The notes under the pieces: generated by a model
The model's input: only the letters and a program-made list of their open reading frames with translations
Database searches by the model: none
Told to the model about the DNA's origin: nothing
In this document: positions 1-8,150 of the stretch, in pieces
Position numbering within the stretch: the first letter of the stretch is position 1
Layout: every line of letters starts with the position of its first letter
Translations under genes and position numbers: made by a program
Assembly: GCA_945901665.1 (NCBI GenBank)
Contig: CAMDLJ010000093.1
Location: forward strand, 1-8,588
Origin: Bordetella parapertussis
GTDB lineage: Bacteria; Pseudomonadota; Gammaproteobacteria; Burkholderiales; Burkholderiaceae
Direction of reading: 5' to 3'
Length of the DNA stretch: 8,588 nucleotides

Positions 1-69
1 CAACCGGAGGAGGAGGCCAAGGCCCTGATCCTGAAGGCACGCGAACATTGGTTCGCAGGTCAAGAGTAA
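1..69 (+). CDS. nusA: NusA C-terminal end (partial; start lies left of the window)
   Basis: Reading from base 1 in frame gives 22 codons ending in TAA at 67-69. The peptide contains EEEAKALILKAREHWF, which resembles the extreme C-terminus of proteobacterial NusA (E. coli has a similar K/A-rich helix followed by a WF pair). In NusA this is the end of the second C-terminal acidic repeat (helix-hairpin-helix-like), which contacts RNA polymerase alpha-CTD or phage N protein. NusA is the transcription elongation, pausing and termination factor. The identification leans on the downstream infB, since nusA-infB is a highly conserved pair. The stop lies 24 nt before the infB start, so the two are probably co-transcribed. 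Only the tail is visible, so nothing can be said about the catalytic or RNA-binding domains. Confidence 0.85.
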   Translation, partial: QPEEEAKALILKAREHWFAGQE

Positions 70-76
70 TGGTCAT

Positions 77-84
77 GGAGAGGA
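77..84 (+). promoter_or_regulatory. Shine-Dalgarno sequence of infB
   Basis: The purine stretch GGAGAGGA ends 9 nt before the ATG at 94. It is the strongest ribosome-binding site in the window. It fixes the infB start over any in-frame alternative and fits a highly translated initiation factor. Confidence 0.8.
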
Positions 85-93
85 AAACCACAA

Positions 94-2946
94 ATGTCCA
101 GTACGACGGTTGCCGAGTTTGCCAACGAACTCAAAAAATCCACCAGCACATTGATCGAGCAATTGCGCTTGGCCGGTGTTGAAAAATCCACCCCCAACGA
201 TGCCCTCACCGATGGTGACAAGCAAAAACTATTGAGCCACCTCAAAGCCAGCCACGGCACGGAGTCACCCGAGCGCAAAAAAATCACCTTGGTCAAAAAA
301 TCCACCAGTGAGATCAAACAAGCCGATGCCACCGGCAAAGCCCGCACCATTCAAGTCGAGGTGCGCAAAAAGCGCACTTTCATCAAGCGTGATGATGGCC
401 CCGAGACCCCAGAGACACCTGCCCCCGTTGAAGTGGTGCGCCCAGTGCCGCCACCTGCTTCCGTGGCACCGGCCATCGATGAAGCTGAAATGCAGCGCCG
501 TGAACAAGATGCATTGCGCCAAGCAGAGCTGATCCGCCGCCAAGAAGCTGAAATATCGGCCAAGCGCGAAGCTGCTGAAGCACGGTCTTTGGCCGCCAAA
601 CTAGCCCAACAAGAACCCACGCCTGAAGCGCATGTGGCTGAACCTGTGGCTGAACCTGTGGCTGAGCCCGTGAACGAACAGGCCGCCGAACCTGCGCCAG
701 TGGTTGAGCCGCCTGTGGTTTTGACCGCCGCTGAAAAGGCCCAACAAGCTGCAGACACGGCACTGGAAGCGAGCAAGTCCAGCGACGAGCGACGCAAAAA
801 AGCCTTGGCCGAGGCTGAGGCCATTCGCACCATGATGAATGCGCCCAAGCGGGTGTTGGTGGCCAAGAAGCCCGATGAGCCCAAACCCGCTGAAGCGGCT
901 GGTGCCAAAAAAGGAACCTTGCACAAACCCGCCGTGGGCACGGTCAAACCTGCCGTGGCCAAACCGGCTGGTACCGATGCCACCGCGCCCAAAGAAGGAC
1001 AAAAAGAGCTCAAGAGCGCCAAATTGTCGTCAAGCTGGGCCGATGACCAAAGCAAGAAAAAAGAAATCAAGACCCGCGGCGACAGCAACACCGGCGTGGG
1101 GCGCAACAGTTGGCGTGGGGGTCCTCGGGCACGCAACCGTGACCGTGATCGCGATGACCAACCCCAAGTCTCTGCACCCGTTGAACAGCGCATCATTGAA
1201 GTCCATGTGCCCGAGACCATCACCGTGGCTGAGTTGGCACACAAAATGGCGATCAAGGCTTCTGAGGTCATCAAGCAATTGATGAAACTCGGTCAAATGG
1301 TCACCATCAACCAACCTTTGGACCAAGACACTGCCATGATCGTGGTGGAAGAGATGGGTCACAAAGCCATCGTCGCAGCCCTGGACGACCCGGAGGCCTT
1401 CACCGATGAAGAGGACTCCGCCACCCAATCAGAGTCTTTGCCCCGTGCCCCTGTGGTCACTGTCATGGGCCACGTCGACCACGGCAAAACCTCATTGCTG
1501 GACCGGATCCGCCAAGCCCGTGTGGCAGCGGGCGAGGCCGGCGGTATCACCCAGCACATTGGTGCGTATCACGTCCAAACACCGCGTGGCATGATTTCCT
1601 TTTTGGATACCCCTGGTCACGAGGCCTTCACCGCCATGCGTGCCCGCGGTGCCCAGGCCACTGACATCGTGATTTTGGTGGTGGCCGCCGATGACGGCGT
1701 GATGCCGCAAACCCGAGAAGCCATCAAACACGCCAAAGCGGCGGGTGTGCCGATCGTGGTGGCCCTCAACAAAATGGACAAGCCAGACGCCAACCCCGAT
1801 CGCGTCAAAGGCGAATTGGTCACCGAAGAGGTGGTGCCCGAAGAGTTTGGCGGCGATTCACCCTTTGTGTCGGTATCGGCCAAAACCGGTGATGGCATCG
1901 ACCAACTGCTGGAGCAAGTGTTGCTTCAAGCAGAAATTCTGGAGCTCAAGGCCCCCATTGATGCCATGGCCAAGGGCCTGGTGATTGAAGCCAAGCTGGA
2001 CAAAGGGCGTGGACCGGTGGCGACCATTCTGGTGCAATCGGGCACCTTGAACGTTGGCGACGTGGTGTTGGCCGGTCAAACTTTTGGCCGTGTTCGTGCC
2101 ATGCTCGACGAAAACGGTAAAACGATCAAATCGGCGGGCCCCTCCATTCCGGTGGAGATTCAAGGTCTCACCGAAGTGCCCCAGGCGGGTGACGAATTCA
2201 TGGTCATGGCTGATGAACGCCGGGCCCGTGAAATCGCCACGTACCGGGCTGGTAAATTTCGCCACACCAAATTGGCCAAGCAACAAGCCGCCAAGTTGGA
2301 GAACATGTTCACCGACATGGCCGCTGGCGACGTCAAGATGTTGCCCATCATTGTCAAGGCCGATGTGCAAGGCTCGCAAGAGGCTTTGGCGACTTCCTTG
2401 CTCAAGCTCTCGACAGAAGAAGTCAAGGTGCAAATCGTTTATGCCGCTGTGGGTGGCATCAGCGAAAGCGACATCAATTTGGCCATTGCGTCCAAAGCTG
2501 TGGTGATTGGTTTTAACACCCGAGCCGACGCCGGTGCCCGCAAGGTGGCCGAGGGCAACGGTGTGGACATCCGTTACTACAACATCATTTACGATGCGGT
2601 CGACGACCTCAAAGCCGCCATGTCAGGCATGTTGACACCCGACAAAAAAGAAGAAATTTTGGGCACCGCCGAAATTCGCGAGGTGTTCAAAGTCAGCAAA
2701 ATCGGCTCGATCGCCGGTTGCATGGTCACCGCTGGTTTGGTGCGGCGCAGTGCACGCCTTCGCTTGTTGCGCGACAACGTGGTCATCTTCACGGGCGAGT
2801 TGGAAAGCCTCAAGCGTTTCAAGGACGATGCGCGCGAGGTCAAAGAGGGCTTTGAGTGCGGCTTGAACATCAAAGGCTACAACGACATTTCCAAGGGCGA
2901 TCTGATTGAGTTCTTCGAAATCAAAGAAGTGGCCCGGGTTCTGTGA
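94..2946 (+). CDS. infB: Translation initiation factor IF-2
   Basis: This is the GTPase that brings fMet-tRNA to the 30S subunit and promotes 50S joining. The protein has 950 residues (E. coli about 890; Burkholderiales are often longer). An IF2_N module occupies residues 1-55. A charged Ala/Pro/Glu/Lys-rich linker, poorly conserved in the family, spans about 60-360 and ends in an Arg/Asp-rich patch near 340-360. A second IF2_N module lies at about 370-422. The G domain shows G1 GHVDHGKT at 459-466, G3 DTPGH at 505-509, G4 NKMD at 559-562 and G5 SAK at 595-597. Beta-barrel domain II follows, then domain III (KADVQGS at 755-761) and the C-terminal fMet-tRNA-binding barrel to residue 950. All G motifs are intact, so it should be functional. 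The ATG at 94 has a strong Shine-Dalgarno sequence and gives the canonical N-terminus ([11 protein letters not shown]). It lies between nusA and rbfA, its usual place. Confidence 0.98.
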   Translation: MSSTTVAEFANELKKSTSTLIEQLRLAGVEKSTPNDALTDGDKQKLLSHLKASHGTESPERKKITLVKKSTSEIKQADATGKARTIQVEVRKKRTFIKRDDGPETPETPAPVEVVRPVPPPASVAPAIDEAEMQRREQDALRQAELIRRQEAEISAKREAAEARSLAAKLAQQEPTPEAHVAEPVAEPVAEPVNEQAAEPAPVVEPPVVLTAAEKAQQAADTALEASKSSDERRKKALAEAEAIRTMMNAPKRVLVAKKPDEPKPAEAAGAKKGTLHKPAVGTVKPAVAKPAGTDATAPKEGQKELKSAKLSSSWADDQSKKKEIKTRGDSNTGVGRNSWRGGPRARNRDRDRDDQPQVSAPVEQRIIEVHVPETITVAELAHKMAIKASEVIKQLMKLGQMVTINQPLDQDTAMIVVEEMGHKAIVAALDDPEAFTDEEDSATQSESLPRAPVVTVMGHVDHGKTSLLDRIRQARVAAGEAGGITQHIGAYHVQTPRGMISFLDTPGHEAFTAMRARGAQATDIVILVVAADDGVMPQTREAIKHAKAAGVPIVVALNKMDKPDANPDRVKGELVTEEVVPEEFGGDSPFVSVSAKTGDGIDQLLEQVLLQAEILELKAPIDAMAKGLVIEAKLDKGRGPVATILVQSGTLNVGDVVLAGQTFGRVRAMLDENGKTIKSAGPSIPVEIQGLTEVPQAGDEFMVMADERRAREIATYRAGKFRHTKLAKQQAAKLENMFTDMAAGDVKMLPIIVKADVQGSQEALATSLLKLSTEEVKVQIVYAAVGGISESDINLAIASKAVVIGFNTRADAGARKVAEGNGVDIRYYNIIYDAVDDLKAAMSGMLTPDKKEEILGTAEIREVFKVSKIGSIAGCMVTAGLVRRSARLRLLRDNVVIFTGELESLKRFKDDAREVKEGFECGLNIKGYNDISKGDLIEFFEIKEVARVL
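634..669 (+). repeat. 12-bp tandem repeat inside infB (three units)
   Basis: The unit GTGGCTGAACCT occurs at 634-645 and 646-657. A third copy at 658-669 differs at two third-codon positions (GAGCCC instead of GAACCT). The units encode VAEP three times at residues 181-192 of the IF2 linker, and a degenerate fourth unit (VNEQ) follows. The repeat stays in frame, so changes in copy number would alter linker length without breaking the protein. Confidence 0.9.
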
Positions 2947-2965
2947 CGCTCAGGCGTCATAGAAC
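2938..2965 (+). other. Strong RNA hairpin across the infB stop codon
   Basis: The left arm GTTCTGTGACGC (2938-2949) pairs with the right arm GCGTCATAGAAC (2954-2965) around the loop TCAG. This gives 12 consecutive pairs, one of them a G-U wobble (2943 with 2960). The infB TGA (2944-2946) lies inside the left arm. No T-tract follows (next bases ATGATTTCG), so it does not look like a classical intrinsic terminator. More likely roles are an mRNA stability or processing element, a partial attenuator, or a translational-coupling element between infB and rbfA. The structure is read directly from the sequence; the role is inference. Confidence 0.75.
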
Positions 2966-2984
2966 ATGATTTCGCAATCAGCTT

Positions 2985-3356
2985 GTGGCAACCAAAAAGT
3001 CATCTTTGCCCCACCGTGGTTTTCGGGTGGCCGATCAAATCCAGCGGGATTTGACGGGCTTGATCGCCCGCGAACTCAAAGACCCGCGGGTGGGCATGGT
3101 GACCATCAATGCGGTGGAAGTCACGCCCGACTATGCGCATGCCAAAGTGTTCTTCAGTTGTTTGGGAAATGACGCTGCATTGGCCACCGAGGGCCTCAAT
3201 CAAGCAGCGGGTTTTTTGCGCAGTGGTTTGTTCAAGAAACTGCACATCCACACGGTGCCCACCTTGCACTTTGTGTACGACCGAACCACTGAAAAAGCAG
3301 CCGATATGAACGCCTTGATTGCCAAGGCTGTTTCCTCTCGGGCCAAAGAGGACTGA
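2985..3356 (+). CDS. rbfA: 30S ribosome-binding factor A
   Basis: RbfA is a small KH-type (type II) protein that binds immature 30S subunits and helps 16S rRNA 5'-end maturation; in E. coli it is needed for growth in the cold. The protein has 123 residues (E. coli 133). Family features visible are the N-terminal [13 protein letters not shown] helix (residues 11-23), the [15 protein letters not shown] segment (27-41), [13 protein letters not shown] (46-58), the AAGFLR turn (74-79) and [17 protein letters not shown] near 89-105. The start is GTG at 2985. An in-frame TGA at 2967-2969 rules out any earlier start, and this start gives the expected short Lys/Ser-rich leader. No Shine-Dalgarno motif is visible upstream. 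It follows infB by 38 nt, a gap largely filled by a hairpin, and precedes truB by 2 nt. Confidence 0.96.
   Translation: MATKKSSLPHRGFRVADQIQRDLTGLIARELKDPRVGMVTINAVEVTPDYAHAKVFFSCLGNDAALATEGLNQAAGFLRSGLFKKLHIHTVPTLHFVYDRTTEKAADMNALIAKAVSSRAKED
3347..3352 (+). promoter_or_regulatory. Shine-Dalgarno sequence of truB
   Basis: AGAGGA lies within the last rbfA codons and is 6 nt before the truB ATG at 3359. It supports this start and efficient translation just after rbfA terminates. Confidence 0.7.
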
Positions 3357-3358
3357 CC

Positions 3359-4309
3359 ATGAACGCGCCACGCACCAGGGTGCAGCGGCGCCCTGTGCAT
3401 GGGCTGCTGCTGTTGGACAAGCCATTGGGCATGTCGAGTAATAACGCCTTGCAAAAAGCCAAATACCTCTTGCGGGCTGAAAAAGCCGGCCACACCGGCA
3501 CCCTGGACCCATTGGCCAGCGGCGTATTGCCCTTGTGTTTTGGCGCGGCCACCAAGTTTTCGCAAATCCACCTCGATGCCGACAAAGCCTATGAAGCGGT
3601 GGCCAAAATGGGCCAAACCACCAGCACCGCAGACGCCGAGGGCGAGGTGTTGACCCAGCGCGAAGCGACTTTTACGCTCGCCGATCTGGCGCAGGTGGCG
3701 CTGGCCCTGAGCGGTCCCATTCAACAAACGCCGCCCATGCACAGTGCCCTGAAGAAAGACGGCAAAGCCCTGTACGAATACGCCCGCGAGGGTGTGACCG
3801 TGGAGCGGGTGCCACGCACCATCACCATCCATGCTTTGCGCCTGGAAGAAATTGAACCCCAAGACGGTTCGCGCTGTGTGCGCATGTGGGTGGACTGCAG
3901 CAAGGGAACCTATATCCGTACGCTGGCCGAAGACATGGGCAAGGCCCTGGGATGCGGCGCGCATTTGATCAGCCTGCGCCGCACCCGCAGCGGCCCCTTT
4001 GGGGAGGCCGATTGCGTCACCCTTGAACAATTGGAGGCCATGGACGAGGACCAACGCCAGGCCCTTGTGCGCCCCGTGGACAGCTTGTTACAAGGTCATC
4101 ATCCCATCACATTGGCGCCGCATGATTCAGGGCGCTTCTTGAGTGGCTTGCGCCGGCGAGGGGCATGGCCTGATTGCGAGCATGTATCTGTTTATGGACA
4201 AGACCCCCACAGCCTTTTGGGCACGGCCCATGTCAAAGCCGGTGAGCTGATTCCCACCCGATTGCTCAGCCCGCTAGAAATCAAATCCCTTTTGGAGAAC
4301 CCTGCATGA
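3359..4309 (+). CDS. truB: tRNA pseudouridine(55) synthase TruB
   Basis: TruB isomerises U55 in the T-loop of elongator tRNAs to pseudouridine and also acts as a tRNA-folding chaperone. The protein has 316 residues (E. coli 314). The N-terminal motif HGLLLLDKPLGMSSN spans 14-28. The catalytic motif GHTGTLDPLASG follows, with the nucleophile Asp at residue 50 (E. coli Asp48). The conserved segment GTYIRTLAEDMG (183-194) supplies active-site Tyr185 and Arg187, followed by GCGAHLISLRRTRSG. The C-terminal 80 or so residues form the small RNA-binding extension and are less conserved. All catalytic residues are present. The ATG at 3359 lies 2 nt after the rbfA stop, with AGAGGA upstream. The stop overlaps the typA start (ATGA), suggesting translational coupling. 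Confidence 0.97.
   Translation: MNAPRTRVQRRPVHGLLLLDKPLGMSSNNALQKAKYLLRAEKAGHTGTLDPLASGVLPLCFGAATKFSQIHLDADKAYEAVAKMGQTTSTADAEGEVLTQREATFTLADLAQVALALSGPIQQTPPMHSALKKDGKALYEYAREGVTVERVPRTITIHALRLEEIEPQDGSRCVRMWVDCSKGTYIRTLAEDMGKALGCGAHLISLRRTRSGPFGEADCVTLEQLEAMDEDQRQALVRPVDSLLQGHHPITLAPHDSGRFLSGLRRRGAWPDCEHVSVYGQDPHSLLGTAHVKAGELIPTRLLSPLEIKSLLENPA
4294..4309 (+). promoter_or_regulatory. typA ribosome-binding site and truB/typA ATGA overlap
   Basis: GGAG at 4294-4297 lies 8 nt before the typA ATG (4306-4308), inside the end of truB. The typA ATG and the truB TGA (4307-4309) share bases as ATGA. Such overlaps typically mark termination-reinitiation coupling between neighbouring genes. Confidence 0.75.
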
Positions 4310-6135
4310 CTCAACAAATTCGCAACATCGCCATCATCGCCCACGTGGACCATGGCAAAACCACCCTGGTGGATCAATTGCTCCGCCAATCGGGCACCTT
4401 CAGGGCGAATGAAAAAATCACCGAACGGGTGATGGACAACAACGATTTGGAAAAAGAGCGTGGCATCACCATCTTGGCCAAAAACTGCGCGGTGAGCTGG
4501 AAGGGTACCCACATCAATATCGTCGACACCCCCGGGCACGCCGACTTTGGCGGCGAAGTCGAACGCGCTTTGTCCATGGTCGATGGGGTGGTTCTGTTGA
4601 TCGATGCGGTCGAAGGCCCCATGCCGCAAACCCGCTTTGTCACCAAAAAGGCCTTGGCCTTGGGCTTGAAGCCGATTGTGGTGGTCAACAAAGTGGACCG
4701 CCCCGGCTCGCGCCCCGATTACGTGATCAATGCCGCTTTTGACTTGTTTGACAAGCTCGGCGCCAGTGAAGACCAATTGGACTTTCCTGTGGTCTACGCC
4801 TCTGGCTTGAATGGCTGGGCCAGCATGACCGAAGGAACACCCGGCGAGCAATGGGGGCCTGATTTGGGCGCCTTGTTTGACACGGTTCTGAATCACGTTC
4901 CTGCCCATGCTGGCGACCCCAACGCGCCTTTGCAGTTGCAAATCAGCTCGCTGGATTATTCGAGCTATGTGGGTCGCATTGGCGTGGGCCGCATCAATGC
5001 GGGCACCATCCGCCCCAACCAAGAGGTGTTGGTGATGCAAGGGCCGGACCACTCCTTGGGCAAAGCCAAATTGCTTCAATTGCTCAAATTCGAAGGGCTG
5101 GAGCGCGTGCAAGCCACCGAGGCAGGACCTGGCGACATCGTCTTGGTCAATGGCATTGAGCAGGTCAATATTGGCGTGACCCTGACCGACCCCCAGTCAC
5201 CCGCACCTTTGCCCATGCTCAAAATCGATGAGCCCACCCTGACCATGAATTTTTGCGTCAACAACTCGCCCCTGGCAGGCCGAGAGGGCAAGTTTGTGAC
5301 CAGCCGCCAATTGCGCGACCGTTTGGACAAAGAGCTGCAAGCCAACGTGGCCTTGCGGGTGCAAGACACCAACGAAGACGGGATTTACGAGGTGTCTGGT
5401 CGTGGTGAATTGCACTTGACCATTTTGTTGGAAAACATGCGCCGCGAGGGTTATGAACTGGCCGTGTCCAAACCCCGTGTGGTTTACAAAGAGGTCAATG
5501 GCGAGCGCCACGAGCCCATTGAAATGCTCACCGTTGACCTGGAAGAGGGTCACCAAGGCGGTGTGATGCAAGCCTTGGGCGAGCGCAAAGCCGAGTTGGC
5601 CAATATGGAGCCCGATGGCCGGGGCCGGGTTCGCTTGGAGTACCGCATACCGGCACGTGGTTTGATTGGTTTTCAAAACGAGTTTCTCAACCTGACCCGT
5701 GGCACTGGTTTGGCCAGCAACATCTTTGATGGCTACGAGGCATACCGGGGTGAAATCGCCAGCCGCAAAAACGGCGTGTTGATCAGCATGGACGACGGCG
5801 AAATCGTCACCTACGCTTTGGGCAAGCTCGATGACCGTGGTCGCATGTTTGTGCGCCACGGCGATCCCGTGTATGAGGGCATGATCGTGGGCATCCACAG
5901 CCGCGACAACGATTTGGTGGTCAATGCGGTGCGTCAAAAGCAGTTGACCAACTTCCGTGTGTCGGGCAAAGAAGACGCCATCAAGATCACCCCCCCGATT
6001 GAGCTGACCCTGGAATACGCGGTCGAGTTCATCGAGGACGATGAGTTGGTGGAAATCACCCCGAAAAGCATTCGTTTGCGCAAGCGCCATCTCAAGGAGC
6101 ATGACCGCAAGCGCGCCAGCCGCACCGGGGCCTGA
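4306..6135 (+). CDS. typA: Ribosome-associated GTPase TypA/BipA
   Basis: TypA/BipA is a translational GTPase of the EF-G/LepA group that binds the 70S A-site region. In enterobacteria it assists 50S assembly, especially in the cold, and influences stress and virulence traits. The protein has 609 residues, normal for the family. The G domain shows G1 AHVDHGKT at 12-19, the switch I region with EKERGITI, G3 DTPGH at 74-78 and G4 NKVD at 128-131. Next come beta-barrel domain II (around [11 protein letters not shown]), two EF-G-like alpha/beta domains (III and V), and the BipA-specific C-terminal domain. That domain includes the conserved QLTNFRVSG loop (546-554), which in known structures reaches toward the A-site tRNA. 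It starts with the truB stop overlapping its ATG and has GGAG upstream. A 2-nt gap leads to the transporter gene, so it may be read through into it. Confidence 0.97.
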   Translation: MTQQIRNIAIIAHVDHGKTTLVDQLLRQSGTFRANEKITERVMDNNDLEKERGITILAKNCAVSWKGTHINIVDTPGHADFGGEVERALSMVDGVVLLIDAVEGPMPQTRFVTKKALALGLKPIVVVNKVDRPGSRPDYVINAAFDLFDKLGASEDQLDFPVVYASGLNGWASMTEGTPGEQWGPDLGALFDTVLNHVPAHAGDPNAPLQLQISSLDYSSYVGRIGVGRINAGTIRPNQEVLVMQGPDHSLGKAKLLQLLKFEGLERVQATEAGPGDIVLVNGIEQVNIGVTLTDPQSPAPLPMLKIDEPTLTMNFCVNNSPLAGREGKFVTSRQLRDRLDKELQANVALRVQDTNEDGIYEVSGRGELHLTILLENMRREGYELAVSKPRVVYKEVNGERHEPIEMLTVDLEEGHQGGVMQALGERKAELANMEPDGRGRVRLEYRIPARGLIGFQNEFLNLTRGTGLASNIFDGYEAYRGEIASRKNGVLISMDDGEIVTYALGKLDDRGRMFVRHGDPVYEGMIVGIHSRDNDLVVNAVRQKQLTNFRVSGKEDAIKITPPIELTLEYAVEFIEDDELVEITPKSIRLRKRHLKEHDRKRASRTGA

Positions 6136-6137
6136 AC

Positions 6138-7034
6138 ATGTTGGCCCGTCTTAGCCATGGGCAAGCGGTGGGCTTGATGGTGGCCAACGCCGCCATGTGG
6201 TCCATCGCTGGCGTGGTCACGCGCCAGCTGGAGAGCGCCCAAAGCTTTGAAATCACCTTTTGGCGCAGCCTCTTTACAGTGTTGTCGTTGCTGGTTTTGT
6301 TGCCCTTGACCCAAGGGCGCTCTGTATTCAAAGACATGCGCCAGGGCGGCTCGTCGTTGTGGCTGTCGGGGCTGTGTTGGTCGGTGATGTTCACCGCCTT
6401 CATGCTCGCCCTGACCATGACCACCGTGGCCAATGTGCTCATCACCATGGCCATGGGCCCTTTTTTCACAGCGCTGGTGGCCCGCGTGGTGCTGGGCCAG
6501 CGCATCGATGCACGCACCGCTGTGGCCATTGTGATGGCTGGGTTGGGCATCGCCTGGATGTTTGGTGCCGAGGTGGCCACGCAAGGTTGGCTGGGTTTTG
6601 TCGTGGCTTTGTGCGTGCCTCTGGCCGCTGCCGTCAATTGGACGGTGGTTCAGCGTGCCGCGGTTCGCGGTCTGTCGGTGGACTTGGCCCCTGGGGTATT
6701 GATCGGTGCCACCATCTCGTGTTTGGTGACCCTGCCCATGTCCATGCCGTTTCAGGCCGTGGCCACTGACGTGGCGTGGCTGGCCTTGCTGGGCGTGGTG
6801 CAACTGGCCATCCCGTGCCTGTTGTCGGTGGCTTGCGCCAGGGTATTGAAAGCCCCCGAGGTGTCCCTGCTGGCCTTGCTCGAAGTCGTGTTTGGCATTT
6901 TCTTGGCTTGGTGGGGTGCTGGTGAGGCACCCAGCTCGTCTGTATTGTTGGGTGGCTTGCTGGTGTTGGGGGCCTTATTGGCGCACCAAGGTTTGGCCTG
7001 GCGCGAGCGCCAAAATTCATCCCCACCGAATTGA
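6138..7034 (+). CDS. EamA/DMT-family inner-membrane transporter, substrate unknown
   Basis: The 298-residue protein is very hydrophobic and fits the 10-helix drug/metabolite transporter fold with two EamA repeats. Likely helices lie near residues 10-28, 38-57, 74-92, 96-116, 124-143, 148-168, 182-201, 212-234, 241-260 and 266-285. The second repeat carries the family-typical APEVSLLALLEVVFG pattern (239-253). The C-terminus is short and charged (WRERQ) and probably cytoplasmic. The family exports amino acids, purines, threonine/homoserine or other small metabolites, but nothing here fixes the substrate. The first ATG (6138) was chosen: it lies 2 nt after the typA stop, although the upstream GGGGCC is only a poor Shine-Dalgarno sequence. 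A start at 6177 would cut into helix 1. Its tight packing behind typA suggests shared transcription, but no functional link is evident. Confidence 0.88.
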   Translation: MLARLSHGQAVGLMVANAAMWSIAGVVTRQLESAQSFEITFWRSLFTVLSLLVLLPLTQGRSVFKDMRQGGSSLWLSGLCWSVMFTAFMLALTMTTVANVLITMAMGPFFTALVARVVLGQRIDARTAVAIVMAGLGIAWMFGAEVATQGWLGFVVALCVPLAAAVNWTVVQRAAVRGLSVDLAPGVLIGATISCLVTLPMSMPFQAVATDVAWLALLGVVQLAIPCLLSVACARVLKAPEVSLLALLEVVFGIFLAWWGAGEAPSSSVLLGGLLVLGALLAHQGLAWRERQNSSPPN

Positions 7035-7039
7035 AAGGA
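7035..7039 (+). promoter_or_regulatory. Shine-Dalgarno sequence of the acyl-CoA hydrolase gene
   Basis: AAGGA begins directly after the transporter's TGA (7032-7034) and ends 7 nt before the ATG at 7047. It supports that start and suggests translation coupled to the transporter gene. Confidence 0.7.
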
Positions 7040-7046
7040 TAGGCAC

Positions 7047-8150
7047 ATGTCTGAAGTTGTGTGTGAAATCAAATCTGGCGTGGGCTTGATCACCTTGAAC
7101 CGCCCCAAGGCCTTGAACGCCTTGTCCTTGTCCATGGTTCGCGATCTGACGGCATGCCTGCTGGCGTGGCGTGACAAGACCGATGTGCTGGCGGTGGCCA
7201 TTCGCGGCAGCCACAAAGAAGGGGTATTTGGTCACTTTTGTGCGGGCGGTGATATTCGTTTTTTTCACCAAGCGGCATTGGCCGGTGACCCGTCCTTGGA
7301 AGACTTTTTCACCGAGGAATACACCCTCAACCATTTGATCCACACCTACCCCAAACCCTACATCGCCTTCATGGATGGCATCGTCATGGGTGGCGGCATG
7401 GGCTTGTCCCAAGGGGCGGCGTTTCGCTTGGTCACCGAGCGCACCCAAATGGCCATGCCAGAAACCCACATTGGTTTGTTCCCAGACGTGGGCGGGGGAT
7501 TTTTTCTCAGCCGGCTGGCGGGAGCCACGGGTGAGTTTTTGGGTTTGACCGGTCAAGCCCTTGGCGCAGCCGAGGCCGTGGCCGTGGGCTTGGCCGATGG
7601 GCAAGCCCACAGTAGCCAATTGCCCCTGCTGTGGGAAGGCTTGAGCGGCCAATCGTGGCCCGATGGCGCGGCCGTATTGCATTGGCTGCGCAGCCAGGTC
7701 GATACCCCACCCCCCCCAGCGCCCGTATGGCAACACAGCGATATGCAACATATTTTTGCCTTGCCCTCGGTGGCGACCATGCTTGACGCCCTGGGTGAGA
7801 TGGCGCGAGGCCCTGGGGCCCATGCCACTTGGGCGCAAACCACCTTGGATGTGTTGCAGCACCGCTCTCCTTTGATGCTGTGCGTGGTGTTGGCACAAAT
7901 TCGCCGCGCGCGTGGTTTGTCCCTGGCAGATGACTTGCGGATGGAACGCAACATGGTGCGGCATTGCTTTCACCACCGCCCTGTGGCCGACAGCGAGACC
8001 GTCGAAGGCATTCGGGCCTTGGCGGTGGACAAAGACAAGCAGCCTCGGTGGAAACCTCAGCGGGTTTCAGACGTAGACGCTGCTGAGGTCGAGTCTTTTT
8101 TCAGCACACCTTGGCCAGCGCATGCGCACCCCTTGCGGGGCTTGGCTTAA
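7047..8150 (+). CDS. 3-hydroxyisobutyryl-CoA hydrolase-like protein (crotonase superfamily)
   Basis: The 367-residue protein resembles 3-hydroxyisobutyryl-CoA hydrolase (EC 3.1.2.4), which releases 3-hydroxyisobutyrate in valine breakdown. It is longer than simple enoyl-CoA hydratases (about 260) and close to the hydrolase branch (350-380). Motifs seen are LNRPKALNAL (17-26), the CoA/oxyanion-hole segment FCAGGDIR (64-71), GIVMGGGMGLS (111-121) and AMPETHIGLFPDVGGGFF (136-153). In the last, Glu139 and Asp147 correspond to the acidic active-site residues of this branch. The C-terminal SPLMLCVVL (274-282) and the EGIRALAVDKDKQPRWKP stretch (320-337) are also typical of the hydrolase branch rather than hydratases. 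A short Pro-rich insert (PPPPAP, 221-226) comes from a C-tract. The enzyme should be cytosolic. Other acyl-CoA hydratase or hydrolase substrates cannot be excluded. The neighbouring - strand gene is also a CoA enzyme, suggesting an acyl-CoA metabolism locus. Confidence 0.88.
   Translation: MSEVVCEIKSGVGLITLNRPKALNALSLSMVRDLTACLLAWRDKTDVLAVAIRGSHKEGVFGHFCAGGDIRFFHQAALAGDPSLEDFFTEEYTLNHLIHTYPKPYIAFMDGIVMGGGMGLSQGAAFRLVTERTQMAMPETHIGLFPDVGGGFFLSRLAGATGEFLGLTGQALGAAEAVAVGLADGQAHSSQLPLLWEGLSGQSWPDGAAVLHWLRSQVDTPPPPAPVWQHSDMQHIFALPSVATMLDALGEMARGPGAHATWAQTTLDVLQHRSPLMLCVVLAQIRRARGLSLADDLRMERNMVRHCFHHRPVADSETVEGIRALAVDKDKQPRWKPQRVSDVDAAEVESFFSTPWPAHAHPLRGLA
7710..7717 (+). repeat. C8 homopolymer inside the acyl-CoA hydrolase gene
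   Basis: Eight consecutive C residues encode part of the PPPP run at residues 221-224, in the linker between the crotonase core and the C-terminal region. It is the longest single-base run I noticed in the window. The frame is open on both sides, so the gene is intact as read. Confidence 0.85.

Noticed and set aside
351..1274. 307-codon open frame on the - strand opposite infB
   Set aside because: It is antisense to the IF2 linker. Its Ser/Ala/Thr-rich, low-complexity composition is what the opposite strand of biased Ala/Glu/Lys/Pro codons gives. It shows no domain and no convincing start site.
2938..2975. Intrinsic (Rho-independent) terminator after infB
   Set aside because: The hairpin is strong, but the bases after it (ATGATTTCG) lack a T-run, and essential co-directional genes follow closely.
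5990..5996. C7 run in typA
   Set aside because: It encodes conserved ITPP residues of the BipA C-terminal domain, so it is explained by the protein sequence; the frame is intact.
3200..6102. Long - strand open frames opposite truB and typA (3200-4054, 4192-5112, 5197-6102)
   Set aside because: They are rich in His/Gln/Gly and mirror the codon bias of well-identified genes. The sense proteins are complete with all motifs.
5934..7976. - strand frames opposite the transporter and hydrolase genes (5934-6803, 7017-7976)
   Set aside because: Their composition is His/Gln/Gly-rich with no family resemblance, while the + strand frames carry clear EamA and crotonase-type features.
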